Under the pieces are notes generated by a model that saw only the letters and a program-made list of their open reading frames with translations, was not told where the DNA came from and did not search any database. The position numbers and the translations under genes were made by a program. 64,000 nt of DNA. Origin: Mesohalobacter halotolerans. Lineage in GTDB: Bacteria; Bacteroidota; Bacteroidia; Flavobacteriales; Flavobacteriaceae. The DNA is taken from assembly GCF_006120725.1 (NCBI RefSeq), contig NZ_SWMU01000006.1, positions 1 through 64,000 of the forward strand, in the 5' to 3' direction. Shown here piece after piece: positions 54,549 through 63,469 of the stretch (the first letter of the stretch is position 1; the number at the start of each line of letters is the position of its first letter).

Positions 54549-55780
54549 GAGGCTGCTTTGAGTTTTTTCAATGTAGATTTTTGGAGTGCATTTTCAACAT
54601 AACTTTTAGTTACCTTTAAAGCTTTTTCGTCGCCTTCAGGCATATCAAACATGGCATCGGTTAGCACAGCCTCACACAATGACCTTAAGCCTCTGGCACC
54701 GAGTTTATACTCAATAGCTTTTTCTACAATTAAATCTAATGCGCCATCTGTAAAAGACAGGTTGATATCATCCATTGAAAACAGTGTTTCGTACTGCTTT
54801 ACAATAGCATTTTTAGGCTCAATGAGAATTCTTCGTAAAGTTTCTTTATCTAATGGATTCATGTAACTCAGTACGGGCAAGCGACCAATGATTTCAGGTA
54901 TTAATCCATAATCTTTTAAATCTTTAGGAATAATATACTGCAGAATATTTTCTTTATCTATACCGGCACCTAATTTTGATGCCCCATATCCAACAGCCTG
55001 CATATTGAGGCGTTTTGAAATATGACGATCTATCCCATCAAAGGCTCCACCGGCGATAAACAAAATATTTTCTGTATTAATTTCAATGAAATTTTGGTCA
55101 GGATGCTTTCGACCACCTTTCGGCGGAACGTTAACTGTTGTACCTTCCAAAAGTTTTAATAAAGCTTGCTGAACACCTTCTCCACTTACGTCTCTAGTAA
55201 TTGACGGGTTGTCAGATTTTCTGGCAATTTTATCTATCTCATCAATAAATACTATTCCACTTTGTGCCTTTTCTACATTGTAGTCTGCAGCAGCAAGAAG
55301 TTTAGTTAAAATAGTTTCAACATCTTCTCCGACATAACCTGCTTCGGTAAGAACAGTCGCGTCAACAATGGCAAGCGGGACGTTGAGCATTTTTGCAATA
55401 GTTTTAGCTATCAAAGTCTTACCTGTACCGGTTTGCCCAACCATGACAATATTACTCTTTTGAATCTCAATCTCGTCTTTATTTTTTTTAGGCTGTAACA
55501 ATCGTTTGTAGTGGTTGTATACTGCAACAGACATCACTTTTTTTGTATAGTCTTGCCCAATCACATATTCATCTAAAAACGCTTTGATGGCTTTGGGTTT
55601 TTGTAGGGAAAAATCTTGATCTAAATTGCTTTTTTGATTTGTATTAATTTCTTCTAAAACAATACCATGAGCCTGCTCAATACACTTGTCACAAATATGC
55701 GCATCCAAGCCTGCTATAAGCAAGTTGGTCTCAGACTTTTTACGTCCGCAAAATGAACATTCAAGATTTTCTTTGGCCAT
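54545..55780 (-). CDS. clpX: ClpXP protease ATP-binding subunit ClpX
   Basis: AAA+ unfoldase for ClpP. The 411-residue protein has the N-terminal four-cysteine zinc domain (CSFCGRKK ... ICDKC, residues 9-36), Walker A GQTGTGKT, Walker [10 protein letters not shown], and the C-terminal sensor 2 (GARGLRS). Last gene of the leftward tig-clpP-clpX run, 4 bases after clpP. Length normal. Confidence 0.98.
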   Translation of the reverse strand: MAKENLECSFCGRKKSETNLLIAGLDAHICDKCIEQAHGIVLEEINTNQKSNLDQDFSLQKPKAIKAFLDEYVIGQDYTKKVMSVAVYNHYKRLLQPKKNKDEIEIQKSNIVMVGQTGTGKTLIAKTIAKMLNVPLAIVDATVLTEAGYVGEDVETILTKLLAAADYNVEKAQSGIVFIDEIDKIARKSDNPSITRDVSGEGVQQALLKLLEGTTVNVPPKGGRKHPDQNFIEINTENILFIAGGAFDGIDRHISKRLNMQAVGYGASKLGAGIDKENILQYIIPKDLKDYGLIPEIIGRLPVLSYMNPLDKETLRRILIEPKNAIVKQYETLFSMDDINLSFTDGALDLIVEKAIEYKLGARGLRSLCEAVLTDAMFDMPEGDEKALKVTKSYVENALQKSTLKKLKAAS

Positions 55781-55784
55781 TTAT

Positions 55785-56459
55785 TTAGTCTCTTTTTAAA
55801 ATTTCGTCAATCATTTTATATTCTAAAGCTTCATCTGCATTCATCCAAAAATCTCTATCGCCATCTTCATATACCTTATCATAATCTTTACCTGTATGTT
55901 TTGAGATGATTTGATAGAGTTCTTCTTTAAGCTTAACAATTTGTTGCGCTGTGATTTGAATATCATCAGCTTGACCCTGTGCACCGCCCATAGGTTGGTG
56001 TATCATGACTCGAGAATGTGGTAAGCCAGAACGTTTATTTTCTGAACCAGCACAGAGCAATACAGCTCCCATAGAGGCAGCAATTCCTGTGTTAATTGTT
56101 GCTACATCTGGTTTTATAAATTGCATGGTATCGTAAATACCTAAACCGGCATAAACGCTTCCACCCGGAGAATTGATGTAGATTTGAATATCTTTGGTCG
56201 CATCTGTAGATTCTAAAAATAAAAGCTGAGCTTGAATAATATTTGCAACTTGGTCATTTATAGGTGTACCGAGAAAAATAATGCGATCCATCATGAGTCT
56301 TGAAAACACGTCCATTGCTACAGCATTCATCTGACGTTCTTCAATGATGTTTGGCGTCATTCCGGTAGGCATCATACTAGTGATGACCTTTGAATAGTAA
56401 TTGGAATTTATACCTTGATCTTTGGTAGCAAATTTTTCAAATTCTTTATTTATATCCAT
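55785..56459 (-). CDS. clpP: ATP-dependent Clp protease proteolytic subunit
   Basis: Serine peptidase chamber of ClpXP. The 224-residue protein shows the Ser (GIAASMGAVL), His (MIHQPMGG) and Asp region of the triad and a leading extension of about 30 residues that is probably the propeptide. It lies 18 bases after tig and 4 before clpX, so all three are co-expressed from the promoter before tig. Confidence 0.98.
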   Translation of the reverse strand: MDINKEFEKFATKDQGINSNYYSKVITSMMPTGMTPNIIEERQMNAVAMDVFSRLMMDRIIFLGTPINDQVANIIQAQLLFLESTDATKDIQIYINSPGGSVYAGLGIYDTMQFIKPDVATINTGIAASMGAVLLCAGSENKRSGLPHSRVMIHQPMGGAQGQADDIQITAQQIVKLKEELYQIISKHTGKDYDKVYEDGDRDFWMNADEALEYKMIDEILKRD

Positions 56460-56477
56460 ATTGTGCTTAATAACTGT

Positions 56478-57800
56478 CTATTTGTAAACTTCGTCAATAA
56501 ATTTTTGATAAGTCACTTTTTTAACTTTTAGGTTAACATTTTCCTTATAAAAACTAAGCAACTTCTGATTCATGATTTGGTCTGATATCTTTTTGGCTTC
56601 CTCTTCTTTTTGAAGTATACTTTGTGTAATACTTTCGAGTTGTTCTTCAGGCATATTAGCCTGCCCAAACTGAGCCATTTGCATTTTAATACGGTCTTTG
56701 GTTGTATTTTTTATCTCATCCATCGTCACTTGAAGGTTATTGTCTTTGATGATTTTACCTTCAATCAATTGAAATCTTAAGCCCTTTTCACTTTTTTCAA
56801 ACTCTTCTTTTGCTTCGTCTTCAGTTAATTCTTTTTCACCGGAAAGCCTTAGCCATTTTTGTAAAAATTCAGATGGCAAATCAAAATCTGTATGATCTAT
56901 CAAATATTCAGAAACATCATTAAGCAATTGCTGGTCGCTTTGTTGCTCAAGTTGTTTTTCTGCATCAGATTTTATTTTTTTTCTAAGATCTTCTTCAGTT
57001 TTAATGTCTTCGCCGGGATATATTTTTTCAAAAAACTCTTCATTGAGTTCAGCGAGGATTTCTTCATTAATTTCACCGATATTAAAATTTACCTCGACGT
57101 TTAAGTCTTTAGCTTTTTCTTCTTCAACACCCAAGTGTTTGGCTAGATCTGAAGTTTCTTTAAACAAACCTTTAGTTTTAAAACTCACGCTATCATTAGC
57201 CTTAGCACCGATCAATAACTTTTGATCTTTTTTGCGCTTTAGGTCTTCTGCCTTCAAAGTGGTTTCGTGGTCTATGCCTTCATCTTCATTAACAAAAGTT
57301 CCTTGCACTAAAAATCCAGGTTGGATTTCATTTTGAGAAACGAGCTTACCGTATTGTTTACGAATAGACTTGATTTGGTTGTCTACCATCTCTTTATCTG
57401 CTTCAATTTTGTAGTGCGTAATTCCTTTTTTTGGTGAAAGATTTATTTCAAAATCAGGAGCCAAACCTAATTCAAATTCAAACTGGTAATCTTCTTTATT
57501 CCAGTCAAAATCATCTTGTTGCTTTGGAATAGGATTGCCAAGAATATCCAGTTTTTCCTCAGAAATATAGTTGTTAAGGGCTTCTTGCAAAAGCTTGTTG
57601 ACTTCATCAACTAAAACTGCTTGCCCATATTGTTTCTTTATCAAGCCTAAAGGGACATGACCTTTTCTAAATCCAGGTATATTGGCTGATTTTTTATAGT
57701 CTTTTAAAATTTTATCGACTTTTGGTTGATAATCGTTTTTTTGAATATCAACTTTGACAACTGCATTTAATGTATCAGTATTTTCGTGCTTAACATCCAT
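56478..57800 (-). CDS. tig: Trigger factor
   Basis: Ribosome-bound chaperone. The 440-residue protein starts with the ribosome-binding domain (residues 1-115) holding the GFRKGHVPLG signature, followed by a weakly conserved FKBP-like domain (about 150-250) and a helical chaperone domain rich in Lys and Glu. First gene of the clp operon. The promoter at 57827-57858 is one of the best in the window. Confidence 0.96.
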   Translation of the reverse strand: MDVKHENTDTLNAVVKVDIQKNDYQPKVDKILKDYKKSANIPGFRKGHVPLGLIKKQYGQAVLVDEVNKLLQEALNNYISEEKLDILGNPIPKQQDDFDWNKEDYQFEFELGLAPDFEINLSPKKGITHYKIEADKEMVDNQIKSIRKQYGKLVSQNEIQPGFLVQGTFVNEDEGIDHETTLKAEDLKRKKDQKLLIGAKANDSVSFKTKGLFKETSDLAKHLGVEEEKAKDLNVEVNFNIGEINEEILAELNEEFFEKIYPGEDIKTEEDLRKKIKSDAEKQLEQQSDQQLLNDVSEYLIDHTDFDLPSEFLQKWLRLSGEKELTEDEAKEEFEKSEKGLRFQLIEGKIIKDNNLQVTMDEIKNTTKDRIKMQMAQFGQANMPEEQLESITQSILQKEEEAKKISDQIMNQKLLSFYKENVNLKVKKVTYQKFIDEVYK

Positions 57801-57826
57801 AGGTATTCTATTGATTTTTGAATTTG

Positions 57827-57858
57827 CAAAAATACAATTATTTTATGGGCTTGACAAA
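57827..57858 (-). promoter_or_regulatory. Promoter of tig-clpP-clpX
   Basis: Minus strand: TTTG (57855-57858), 20 bases, TATTTTTG (57827-57834), 27 bases before tig. A full match to the Bacteroidota consensus. Confidence 0.75.
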
Positions 57859-57871
57859 ATCTGTTAAAGCT

Positions 57872-58231
57872 TTACTTTTTCTTAGATAATGCAAATAAAA
57901 ATGATTGAAAGATAGACAGTAAAATACTAAAAAACAAGGCTGACCAAAATCCACTTACGTCGAAACCACCTACCAAAGCATCACATAAGAGAATAATCAA
58001 TGCATTGATAACCAACAAAAACAAGCCAAAAGTGACAATAGTTACCGGTAATGTAAAAACAATAAGGATGGGCTTAACAAATAAATTAAGTAAAATAAGT
58101 ACCGCAGCGACAACTATAGCTGTTAAAAAACCAGATACTTTAATGCCCGGCAAAATATTAGCTAAAACTACCACAGCAATGGCACTGAGCAATATTTCAA
58201 CTAGTGTATTTAAAGATTTTGAATTTTGCAT
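57872..58231 (-). CDS. Four-helix membrane protein of the phage-holin-IV-like family
   Basis: A 119-residue protein with four hydrophobic helices and hardly any loops (NILPGIKVSGFLTAIVVAA, NLFVKPILIVFTLPVTIVTFGLF). It matches the 'Mycobacterial 4 TMS phage holin' family, a chromosomal family whose name does not imply a prophage. No phage genes are near. It lies upstream of the trigger factor promoter and downstream of a terminator, so it stands alone. Function unknown. Confidence 0.85.
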   Translation of the reverse strand: MQNSKSLNTLVEILLSAIAVVVLANILPGIKVSGFLTAIVVAAVLILLNLFVKPILIVFTLPVTIVTFGLFLLVINALIILLCDALVGGFDVSGFWSALFFSILLSIFQSFLFALSKKK

Positions 58232-58244
58232 AGTTTGTAAAAAT

Positions 58245-58283
58245 AAAAAAAACTGCTAAAGATTTAGGCTTCTTCAGCAGTTT
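58245..58283 (-). terminator. Terminator after the GDSL gene
   Basis: Minus strand: AAACTGCTGAAG pairs with CTTTAGCAGTTT with a single mismatch, then a T run (58245-58251). It lies 23 bases past the stop of the GDSL lipoprotein gene. Confidence 0.8.
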
Positions 58284-58305
58284 ATCATCTTAAAATGTAG
58301 GAGCA

Positions 58306-59871
58306 TTACATCCCTGTATTATCACTTGTTACTATTGTTCTAAAATCTCCAAGGTTTACACCTGGCAGTGTAGAGCCATAGGTTTGATTAATAGCTCTTA
58401 TAGTTTCATTGGCCACCAATGCATAGCCACGTGGTGTAAGGTGAACGCCATCTAGAGAAAAAGCACCTCCAGTTACAAAAGTTGAGCTAAGGGTTCCGCC
58501 GTCGAATGGTATACCAACTTGACTCTGCTCTAAGAGTTCATCAACATCTACAAAGGCTAATTCATTGGCTTGTGCAGCACCTTCAATGATAGAGTTATAT
58601 GCCATTCTTGCATTAGAAATTGCATCAAGTTCTGATGTTTGTAGTGCATCTGCATCGCTTATTGGACTTACAGCGTCTAAAACTAATTGAGCTTGCTCTG
58701 GAGTCGGTGTACCACCTTGTTGAAGCAAACCTAAAACTTGAAGGACTTCAGGGGTTAAAACTACTGAACCATAGCCTTGAGCTAATGCGGATTGGTCTAT
58801 AGTTAATAAAAGTAATTCATTTTCCTGCATTTGTCTGAAGCCTAAAGGATTTGTTTCTGTTACAGGAACTTCAATTAAAAATCGATTTGGACCTTCATTA
58901 AATGTAAGTGCATATTGAGCTGCTAAGGCTTGTGCTTGAGCAGGTGGTACGCCCTGCATTATTAAGCCTTGTGTAAAAATTCCTGCAAAAGCTTGGAAAA
59001 ACCCAGTCAAATCTGCAGCAGTTTGAGCATCAAGTTCTAAAGCATTGTTAGGAACCGTGGTAAAGAAAGGAATATTGGTCACATCAGGAATGTTGTACAA
59101 GACACCTCCAGAAGCTGAGCTTGTTAAAGCATCGACATAAGCATTATAAACTCCACCAAAGACATTAGGGTCTGTGATATCATTAAAACCGTAAGTGGTT
59201 GGATCTAAATTACCTGTTTGATCTGTTCCTGTTCCACCAGATGTGGCATAAGCTAAAACGTCATTATTTCCAATCCATAAACTGAAAAAACTGGGGTTTT
59301 GAGCTACAGCATCATCTATAACAGTAGCGCTTGGCGATGAAGCAAATCTCACAAAATAAGGATTTGCTATGGTTTCAACATTACTGATATCGCCATAACC
59401 TGAAAGTCCTAGGTGAAAACTTTTTGCTCCGGGCACTCCCATGTTGTTAAAAGGTCCCGATAAGACATTAGTAATGTCTGTTTGAGGTGTACCGGAAATA
59501 TTTTCAGGAGCCGGAGTTCCAGACTGCGTTGATAAAACTAATCTTGTATCGAATCCCGGTAGTGGATTACCATTGAGTAATAAGCCTCCAATATTGTCTT
59601 CTACCATTGGTTGAGTAAATTCTCCTCCACCCACTAGGGCAAATTGTTGAGCTAAAATATTAGGTAAAGAATTCATTTGAGCTTCACGGTATAATGCATT
59701 GTCTGCAAATCCCGCAGTAAGAGAGTTACCAACACTCACGTAGTTAGAAAAATCTGCATCACCGACTTTATAAACCTCATTGTCTTCAATGGCATTTTCA
59801 AATTCTGCCTCACAGCTTATAAAAATAGCTGCCGTAAAAAGTAGTATGTATAATTTAAATAATTTCATCAT
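58306..59871 (-). CDS. Exported SGNH/GDSL-family lipoprotein hydrolase
   Basis: A 521-residue lipoprotein (signal ends FISC, Cys20). SGNH features are visible: VGNSLTAG with the catalytic Ser near residue 50, WIGNND (block III) and DGVHLTPRGYAL (Asp-x-x-His, about 471-482) near the C-terminus. It is longer than a minimal GDSL enzyme because of large loops rich in Asn, Gly, Ala and Gln. Likely an esterase or lipase at the outer membrane. It starts 7 bases after the FadL-like gene stop, implying a shared transcript and a lipid-processing-plus-uptake role (inference). Confidence 0.88.
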   Translation of the reverse strand: MMKLFKLYILLFTAAIFISCEAEFENAIEDNEVYKVGDADFSNYVSVGNSLTAGFADNALYREAQMNSLPNILAQQFALVGGGEFTQPMVEDNIGGLLLNGNPLPGFDTRLVLSTQSGTPAPENISGTPQTDITNVLSGPFNNMGVPGAKSFHLGLSGYGDISNVETIANPYFVRFASSPSATVIDDAVAQNPSFFSLWIGNNDVLAYATSGGTGTDQTGNLDPTTYGFNDITDPNVFGGVYNAYVDALTSSASGGVLYNIPDVTNIPFFTTVPNNALELDAQTAADLTGFFQAFAGIFTQGLIMQGVPPAQAQALAAQYALTFNEGPNRFLIEVPVTETNPLGFRQMQENELLLLTIDQSALAQGYGSVVLTPEVLQVLGLLQQGGTPTPEQAQLVLDAVSPISDADALQTSELDAISNARMAYNSIIEGAAQANELAFVDVDELLEQSQVGIPFDGGTLSSTFVTGGAFSLDGVHLTPRGYALVANETIRAINQTYGSTLPGVNLGDFRTIVTSDNTGM

Positions 59872-59878
59872 AAGTGTT

Positions 59879-61138
59879 TTAGAGTTTGTAAGAAATACCT
59901 ATACCTGGAATAAAAGAATTGGATTTGTATGTTCCACTAAACGGAACTGTCGAACCGTTTTCTGTGTAGCCGTCGTATGATGCATTGACTTCTTTAAATC
60001 TTAAGTATAAAAACGAAGCATCGATAGAAAGTTTTTCGCTGACATCATAGGTGAGACCGGCAGTGTAGCCTTGAGAATCATTTCTAGGGGTCTCCGGAGC
60101 AAAAAAGTTGGATTGTACTGGAGTTTGGTCGTAATAGTAACCACCTCTTAATGTTAACTGATCCATCGCTTGATATTGAAGACCAAATCGATAAGTATTT
60201 GCGTTTTCATAGTTTCTAGGGTTTATTGATGGCGGGATATTAGGATCGTTAAAAACGATGTCTAGAGAATTATAAACTTCCCAGAAAGTTCTGTTGTAAT
60301 CAAAAGCAAATAACAAGTCGTCATTAAATTGATAGGATAAACCAACTGTTAATTCAGCAGGTAAGGGCAAACTTGCGTTAAATGTAGTTTGACCATTTTG
60401 CACCGGAACCAGAGTAGAATTGGGAATATTACTAAACGTAGCATCGCCTCCTTCGGCATTAAGTTTAATTTCTGATCTATAATTAAACCCTATTCTCAGT
60501 TTATCTGAAGGTGTAAACATAAAACTAGCACTCCAACCCCATTCGGTAACGCCGGAATCATCGATTGTGACATTGGAACGTATGCCGTTTTCATCGGTTA
60601 AAGTTCTGTTGATATTTCTATTAAAATTCACATTACCCGTAGCGTAAATAGGACCACCGCCTATACTAAAGTGTTCTGATAGCTTTATGGATAATAAAGG
60701 TTGAATAAAAACTGCTGCCAACTCAATATCATTAACTAAATGGGATCCAGCCCAATCTTTTTGCCATTCTACACGGCTTCCATATGGGGTGTTGATAGAT
60801 AAGCCTGCAGCAAGCCATTCATTGATTTTGTAACTCGCATAAAGGTAAAATGGTGTACTGACGTTGTCTTCAACCTCTGCAAATTGACCTGTGTTTGTGT
60901 TTTGGTATTTTGTTGAAGAAAAAATTCCAAAACCACCGGCAGCAACATTGAGTTTGTTTTCTAGATAAACTAAACCCGCCGGATTAAAAAATGCAGTCTC
61001 GGCACTGTTAATGACCGCAACACCTGTATGACCCATAGCAAGAGCCTTGTTTCCTTGTAAGCTTACTCTATATCCACCGGCATAAGCCTGAATAAAAGCA
61101 AAACCCACTAGTGTGAAAATAAAAAGTGATTTTTTCAT
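59879..61138 (-). CDS. FadL/TodX-type outer-membrane transport protein
   Basis: A 419-residue outer-membrane barrel. Signal peptide 1-20 (ends AYAGG). The N-terminal part (GGYRVSLQGNKALAMGHTGVA, then AETAFFNPAGL) is the hatch motif of the OMPP1/FadL/TodX family; the rest is alternating strands ending ISYKL. FadL-type channels move fatty acids or hydrophobic compounds. First gene of a pair with the GDSL lipoprotein, and it has a good promoter (61188-61217). Confidence 0.93.
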   Translation of the reverse strand: MKKSLFIFTLVGFAFIQAYAGGYRVSLQGNKALAMGHTGVAVINSAETAFFNPAGLVYLENKLNVAAGGFGIFSSTKYQNTNTGQFAEVEDNVSTPFYLYASYKINEWLAAGLSINTPYGSRVEWQKDWAGSHLVNDIELAAVFIQPLLSIKLSEHFSIGGGPIYATGNVNFNRNINRTLTDENGIRSNVTIDDSGVTEWGWSASFMFTPSDKLRIGFNYRSEIKLNAEGGDATFSNIPNSTLVPVQNGQTTFNASLPLPAELTVGLSYQFNDDLLFAFDYNRTFWEVYNSLDIVFNDPNIPPSINPRNYENANTYRFGLQYQAMDQLTLRGGYYYDQTPVQSNFFAPETPRNDSQGYTAGLTYDVSEKLSIDASFLYLRFKEVNASYDGYTENGSTVPFSGTYKSNSFIPGIGISYKL

Positions 61139-61187
61139 AAAATAATTTTTAATAGGTAAATTTTTTATTAATCTTAATTTAACACTC

Positions 61188-61217
61188 CAAATTTAATATT
61201 AATTAAGAATTAACAAA
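61188..61217 (-). promoter_or_regulatory. Promoter of the FadL-like/GDSL pair
   Basis: Minus strand: TTTG (61214-61217), 18 bases, TAAATTTG (61188-61195), giving a leader of about 45 bases before the FadL-like start. Confidence 0.75.
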
Positions 61218-61253
61218 GCATTTTTTTAATTTATTATGCAAGCATAACAAAAT

Positions 61254-62018
61254 TTAAGATATGAAATCTAGGGTTTTTCTGAGAAAAGCCTGAGGATTTT
61301 CTGCATGAACCCAGTGACCAGCTTTACTTATAGTTTCAATCTTATTATTACTAAAATGACTGTTAATCAATTTATTATCGACATTTGAAATATAATTTGA
61401 ATGTTCGCCCTTTATAAATAAAGTTTTACCTTCATAGGTGAAATCTTCAGGTAAAGCTTGACCGATATTTTCTTTATTATTTGTAAATACGTCGATGTTA
61501 GGTTTAAGACTTAAGGTGTTATTGTTTTCTCTCTTTAGATTTTTTAACAAAAACATCCTCACGCCGTTATTGTCAATTTTTTCTTTTAGGATATTTTCAG
61601 CTTCTTTTCTTGAAGTTAGATGGGTTTGCTGTAATGTTTTCAAACTTTCTAAAATATCATCATGATGTGGAGCATAATATCGTGGCGCAATATCTACAAC
61701 TATCAAGTGACTGAGCAACTCGGGATATTGACAAGCAAAAAACATAGCTACTTTTCCACCCATAGAATGGCCTATCAAAATGGCATTTTTAAGGGATTTA
61801 TCATTAAAATATTTGTAAATATCGTCTGCCATAACAGCGTAGTTAAAATCGTCACTATGCGGACTTTTGCCGTGGTTTCTTAAATCGATCAAATGGACTT
61901 CATAACCTGATTTTGCATAAGCTTTGGAAAGTGTTTTCCAATTATCGCCCATGCCTAAAAACCCATGTAATATTATTAGTGGATGACCTTTGCCTGTAAT
62001 CTGTGAGTGTAATTTCAT
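61254..62018 (-). CDS. Alpha/beta hydrolase (YbfF-like)
   Basis: A 254-residue cytoplasmic esterase-like protein. ILHGFLGMGDNW (oxyanion region), GHSMGGK (nucleophile Ser85) and AGHWVHAENP (catalytic His) are present. YbfF-type esterases are the closest pattern; natural substrate unknown. It overlaps the pdxJ stop by four bases, so it is made together with PdxJ. Confidence 0.9.
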   Translation of the reverse strand: MKLHSQITGKGHPLIILHGFLGMGDNWKTLSKAYAKSGYEVHLIDLRNHGKSPHSDDFNYAVMADDIYKYFNDKSLKNAILIGHSMGGKVAMFFACQYPELLSHLIVVDIAPRYYAPHHDDILESLKTLQQTHLTSRKEAENILKEKIDNNGVRMFLLKNLKRENNNTLSLKPNIDVFTNNKENIGQALPEDFTYEGKTLFIKGEHSNYISNVDNKLINSHFSNNKIETISKAGHWVHAENPQAFLRKTLDFIS

Positions 62019-62728
62019 TGTAATTTTTTTATATAAGATTGTATTACATGTTCTAATCCATGATAAAGCGCTTCACAAATTAAAGCATGACCGATGGAAA
62101 CCTCTTTTAGATTTGGTATTTTTTGGGCGAAGTATTCTATATTTTCTAAATTTAGATCGTGCCCTGCATTGAGCTCAATATTTAGCGTATTTGCCATTTG
62201 CGCGGCCTTTAAAAAATCTTTTATAGCGTCTTTTTTGTTGTTTTTATATTTTTTGGCATAAGCTTCAGTGTACAATTCTACTCTATCTGTGTTTGTATTT
62301 TTTGCATATTTTACCATTTCTGGGTTTGAATCGACAAAAATTGAAGTCCGAATATTTTCTTTTTGAAACACTTGAATGATTTCTTTAAGATATTGATGGT
62401 GTTTTCTTGTATCCCAACCGGCATTTGATGTTATTGCATCTTCTGCATCGGGAACCAATGTGACCTGGTCTGGTTTTGTTTCTAAAACTAAATCTATAAA
62501 CTTTGCAGTTGGATTACCTTCAACATTAAATTCTGTAGTTACAGATTTTGAAAGCGCTCTAACATCATCGTATCTAATATGTCTTTCGTCAGGTCTCGGA
62601 TGAACTGTTATGCCTTGAGCGCCAAAGCCCTCAATGTCAATAGCACTTTGGAGAACATTTGGCATATTCCCACCTCGGGCATTTCTTAATGTTGCGATTT
62701 TATTAATATTTACGCTTAATCTTGTCAT
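62015..62728 (-). CDS. pdxJ: Pyridoxine 5'-phosphate synthase
   Basis: Forms PNP from 1-deoxyxylulose 5-phosphate and 3-amino-2-oxopropyl phosphate in DXP-dependent vitamin B6 synthesis. The 237-residue TIM barrel (ATG 62728, MTRLSVNINK; an in-frame TTG upstream rejected) has RLSVNINKIATLRNARGG, GITVHPRPDERHIRYDDV and LVPDAEDAITSNAGWD. Length normal. A -7-like TATTTTTG on the minus strand (62753-62760) lies upstream. Its partner genes pdxA and pdxB are not in view. Confidence 0.96.
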   Translation of the reverse strand: MTRLSVNINKIATLRNARGGNMPNVLQSAIDIEGFGAQGITVHPRPDERHIRYDDVRALSKSVTTEFNVEGNPTAKFIDLVLETKPDQVTLVPDAEDAITSNAGWDTRKHHQYLKEIIQVFQKENIRTSIFVDSNPEMVKYAKNTNTDRVELYTEAYAKKYKNNKKDAIKDFLKAAQMANTLNIELNAGHDLNLENIEYFAQKIPNLKEVSIGHALICEALYHGLEHVIQSYIKKLQ

Positions 62729-62810
62729 ATCATAAAATTTTCTTATCAATCACAAAAATACATTCTTATGTGATGCTATACTTATTATTTTATTTATTTT
62801 GCATTTACTT

Positions 62811-63464
62811 ATGAAGTTTGAAAATCATATACATAATACACCGGCATTAAAGGTTGATCAATCGATTTTAGAGGCTAAAAATTTATTTGACAAATCAAAA
62901 CTCAATTCTTTAGTGGTTTTAAAAGGAAGTCAGTTCAAAGGTTTGGTTTTTGAAGAGGACTTGTGTCAATATGACAATACACAAACCATAGAAGAGCAAA
63001 GAGAATTGTTGAAGGATATATATTTGTACGAAGATTTTAGCATTTTTGATTGGTTTAAAATTATTTCACAAAACCAAATCCACGATATTCCTATTATAAG
63101 CAAAGCCAATAAATATTTAGGAAATTTAAATTTTAATGATATCATAAATAAGTTTGCCAATACTGGGCTTAATGTTGAAATGTCTAGCATACTCATTTTA
63201 TCAAAACCCTCTACAGATTTTAGGTATAGTGAAATCTTTCAAATCATTGAGGCTAATGAAGCAAAAGTATATGGAAGTTATATAAATTATACTGATAAAG
63301 ACAGAACAGAGGTTGTTGTCAATCTCCATCACCAAGGTCTCAATGAATTACTCCAGAGTTTTAGACGTTATGACTATAATGTTATCAGTTTTCATCAAGA
63401 AGACCAACACAGAGAAACTTTGAAAAATAACTCTGAATACCTTTCAAAATACCTAACAGTTTAA
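62811..63464 (+). CDS. CBS-domain protein
   Basis: A 217-residue cytoplasmic protein (ATG 62811, MKFENHIHN; the in-frame TTG at 62799 is less likely). Residues about 1-110 form a weakly conserved CBS pair (TPALKVDQSILEAKNLFDKSKLNSLVVL; IHDIPIISKANKYLG), followed by an ACT-like or regulatory C-terminal segment (SYINYTDKDRTEVVVNL). It is five bases before nadK, divergent from pdxJ. Probable role: sensing adenine nucleotides near NAD metabolism (inference from place). Confidence 0.8.
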   Translation: MKFENHIHNTPALKVDQSILEAKNLFDKSKLNSLVVLKGSQFKGLVFEEDLCQYDNTQTIEEQRELLKDIYLYEDFSIFDWFKIISQNQIHDIPIISKANKYLGNLNFNDIINKFANTGLNVEMSSILILSKPSTDFRYSEIFQIIEANEAKVYGSYINYTDKDRTEVVVNLHHQGLNELLQSFRRYDYNVISFHQEDQHRETLKNNSEYLSKYLTV

Positions 63465-63469
63465 GTCCC

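Noticed and set aside
57872-58231. Prophage holin
   Set aside because: The family name contains 'phage holin', but no phage structural, lysis or integrase genes are near, and the gene sits among housekeeping genes.
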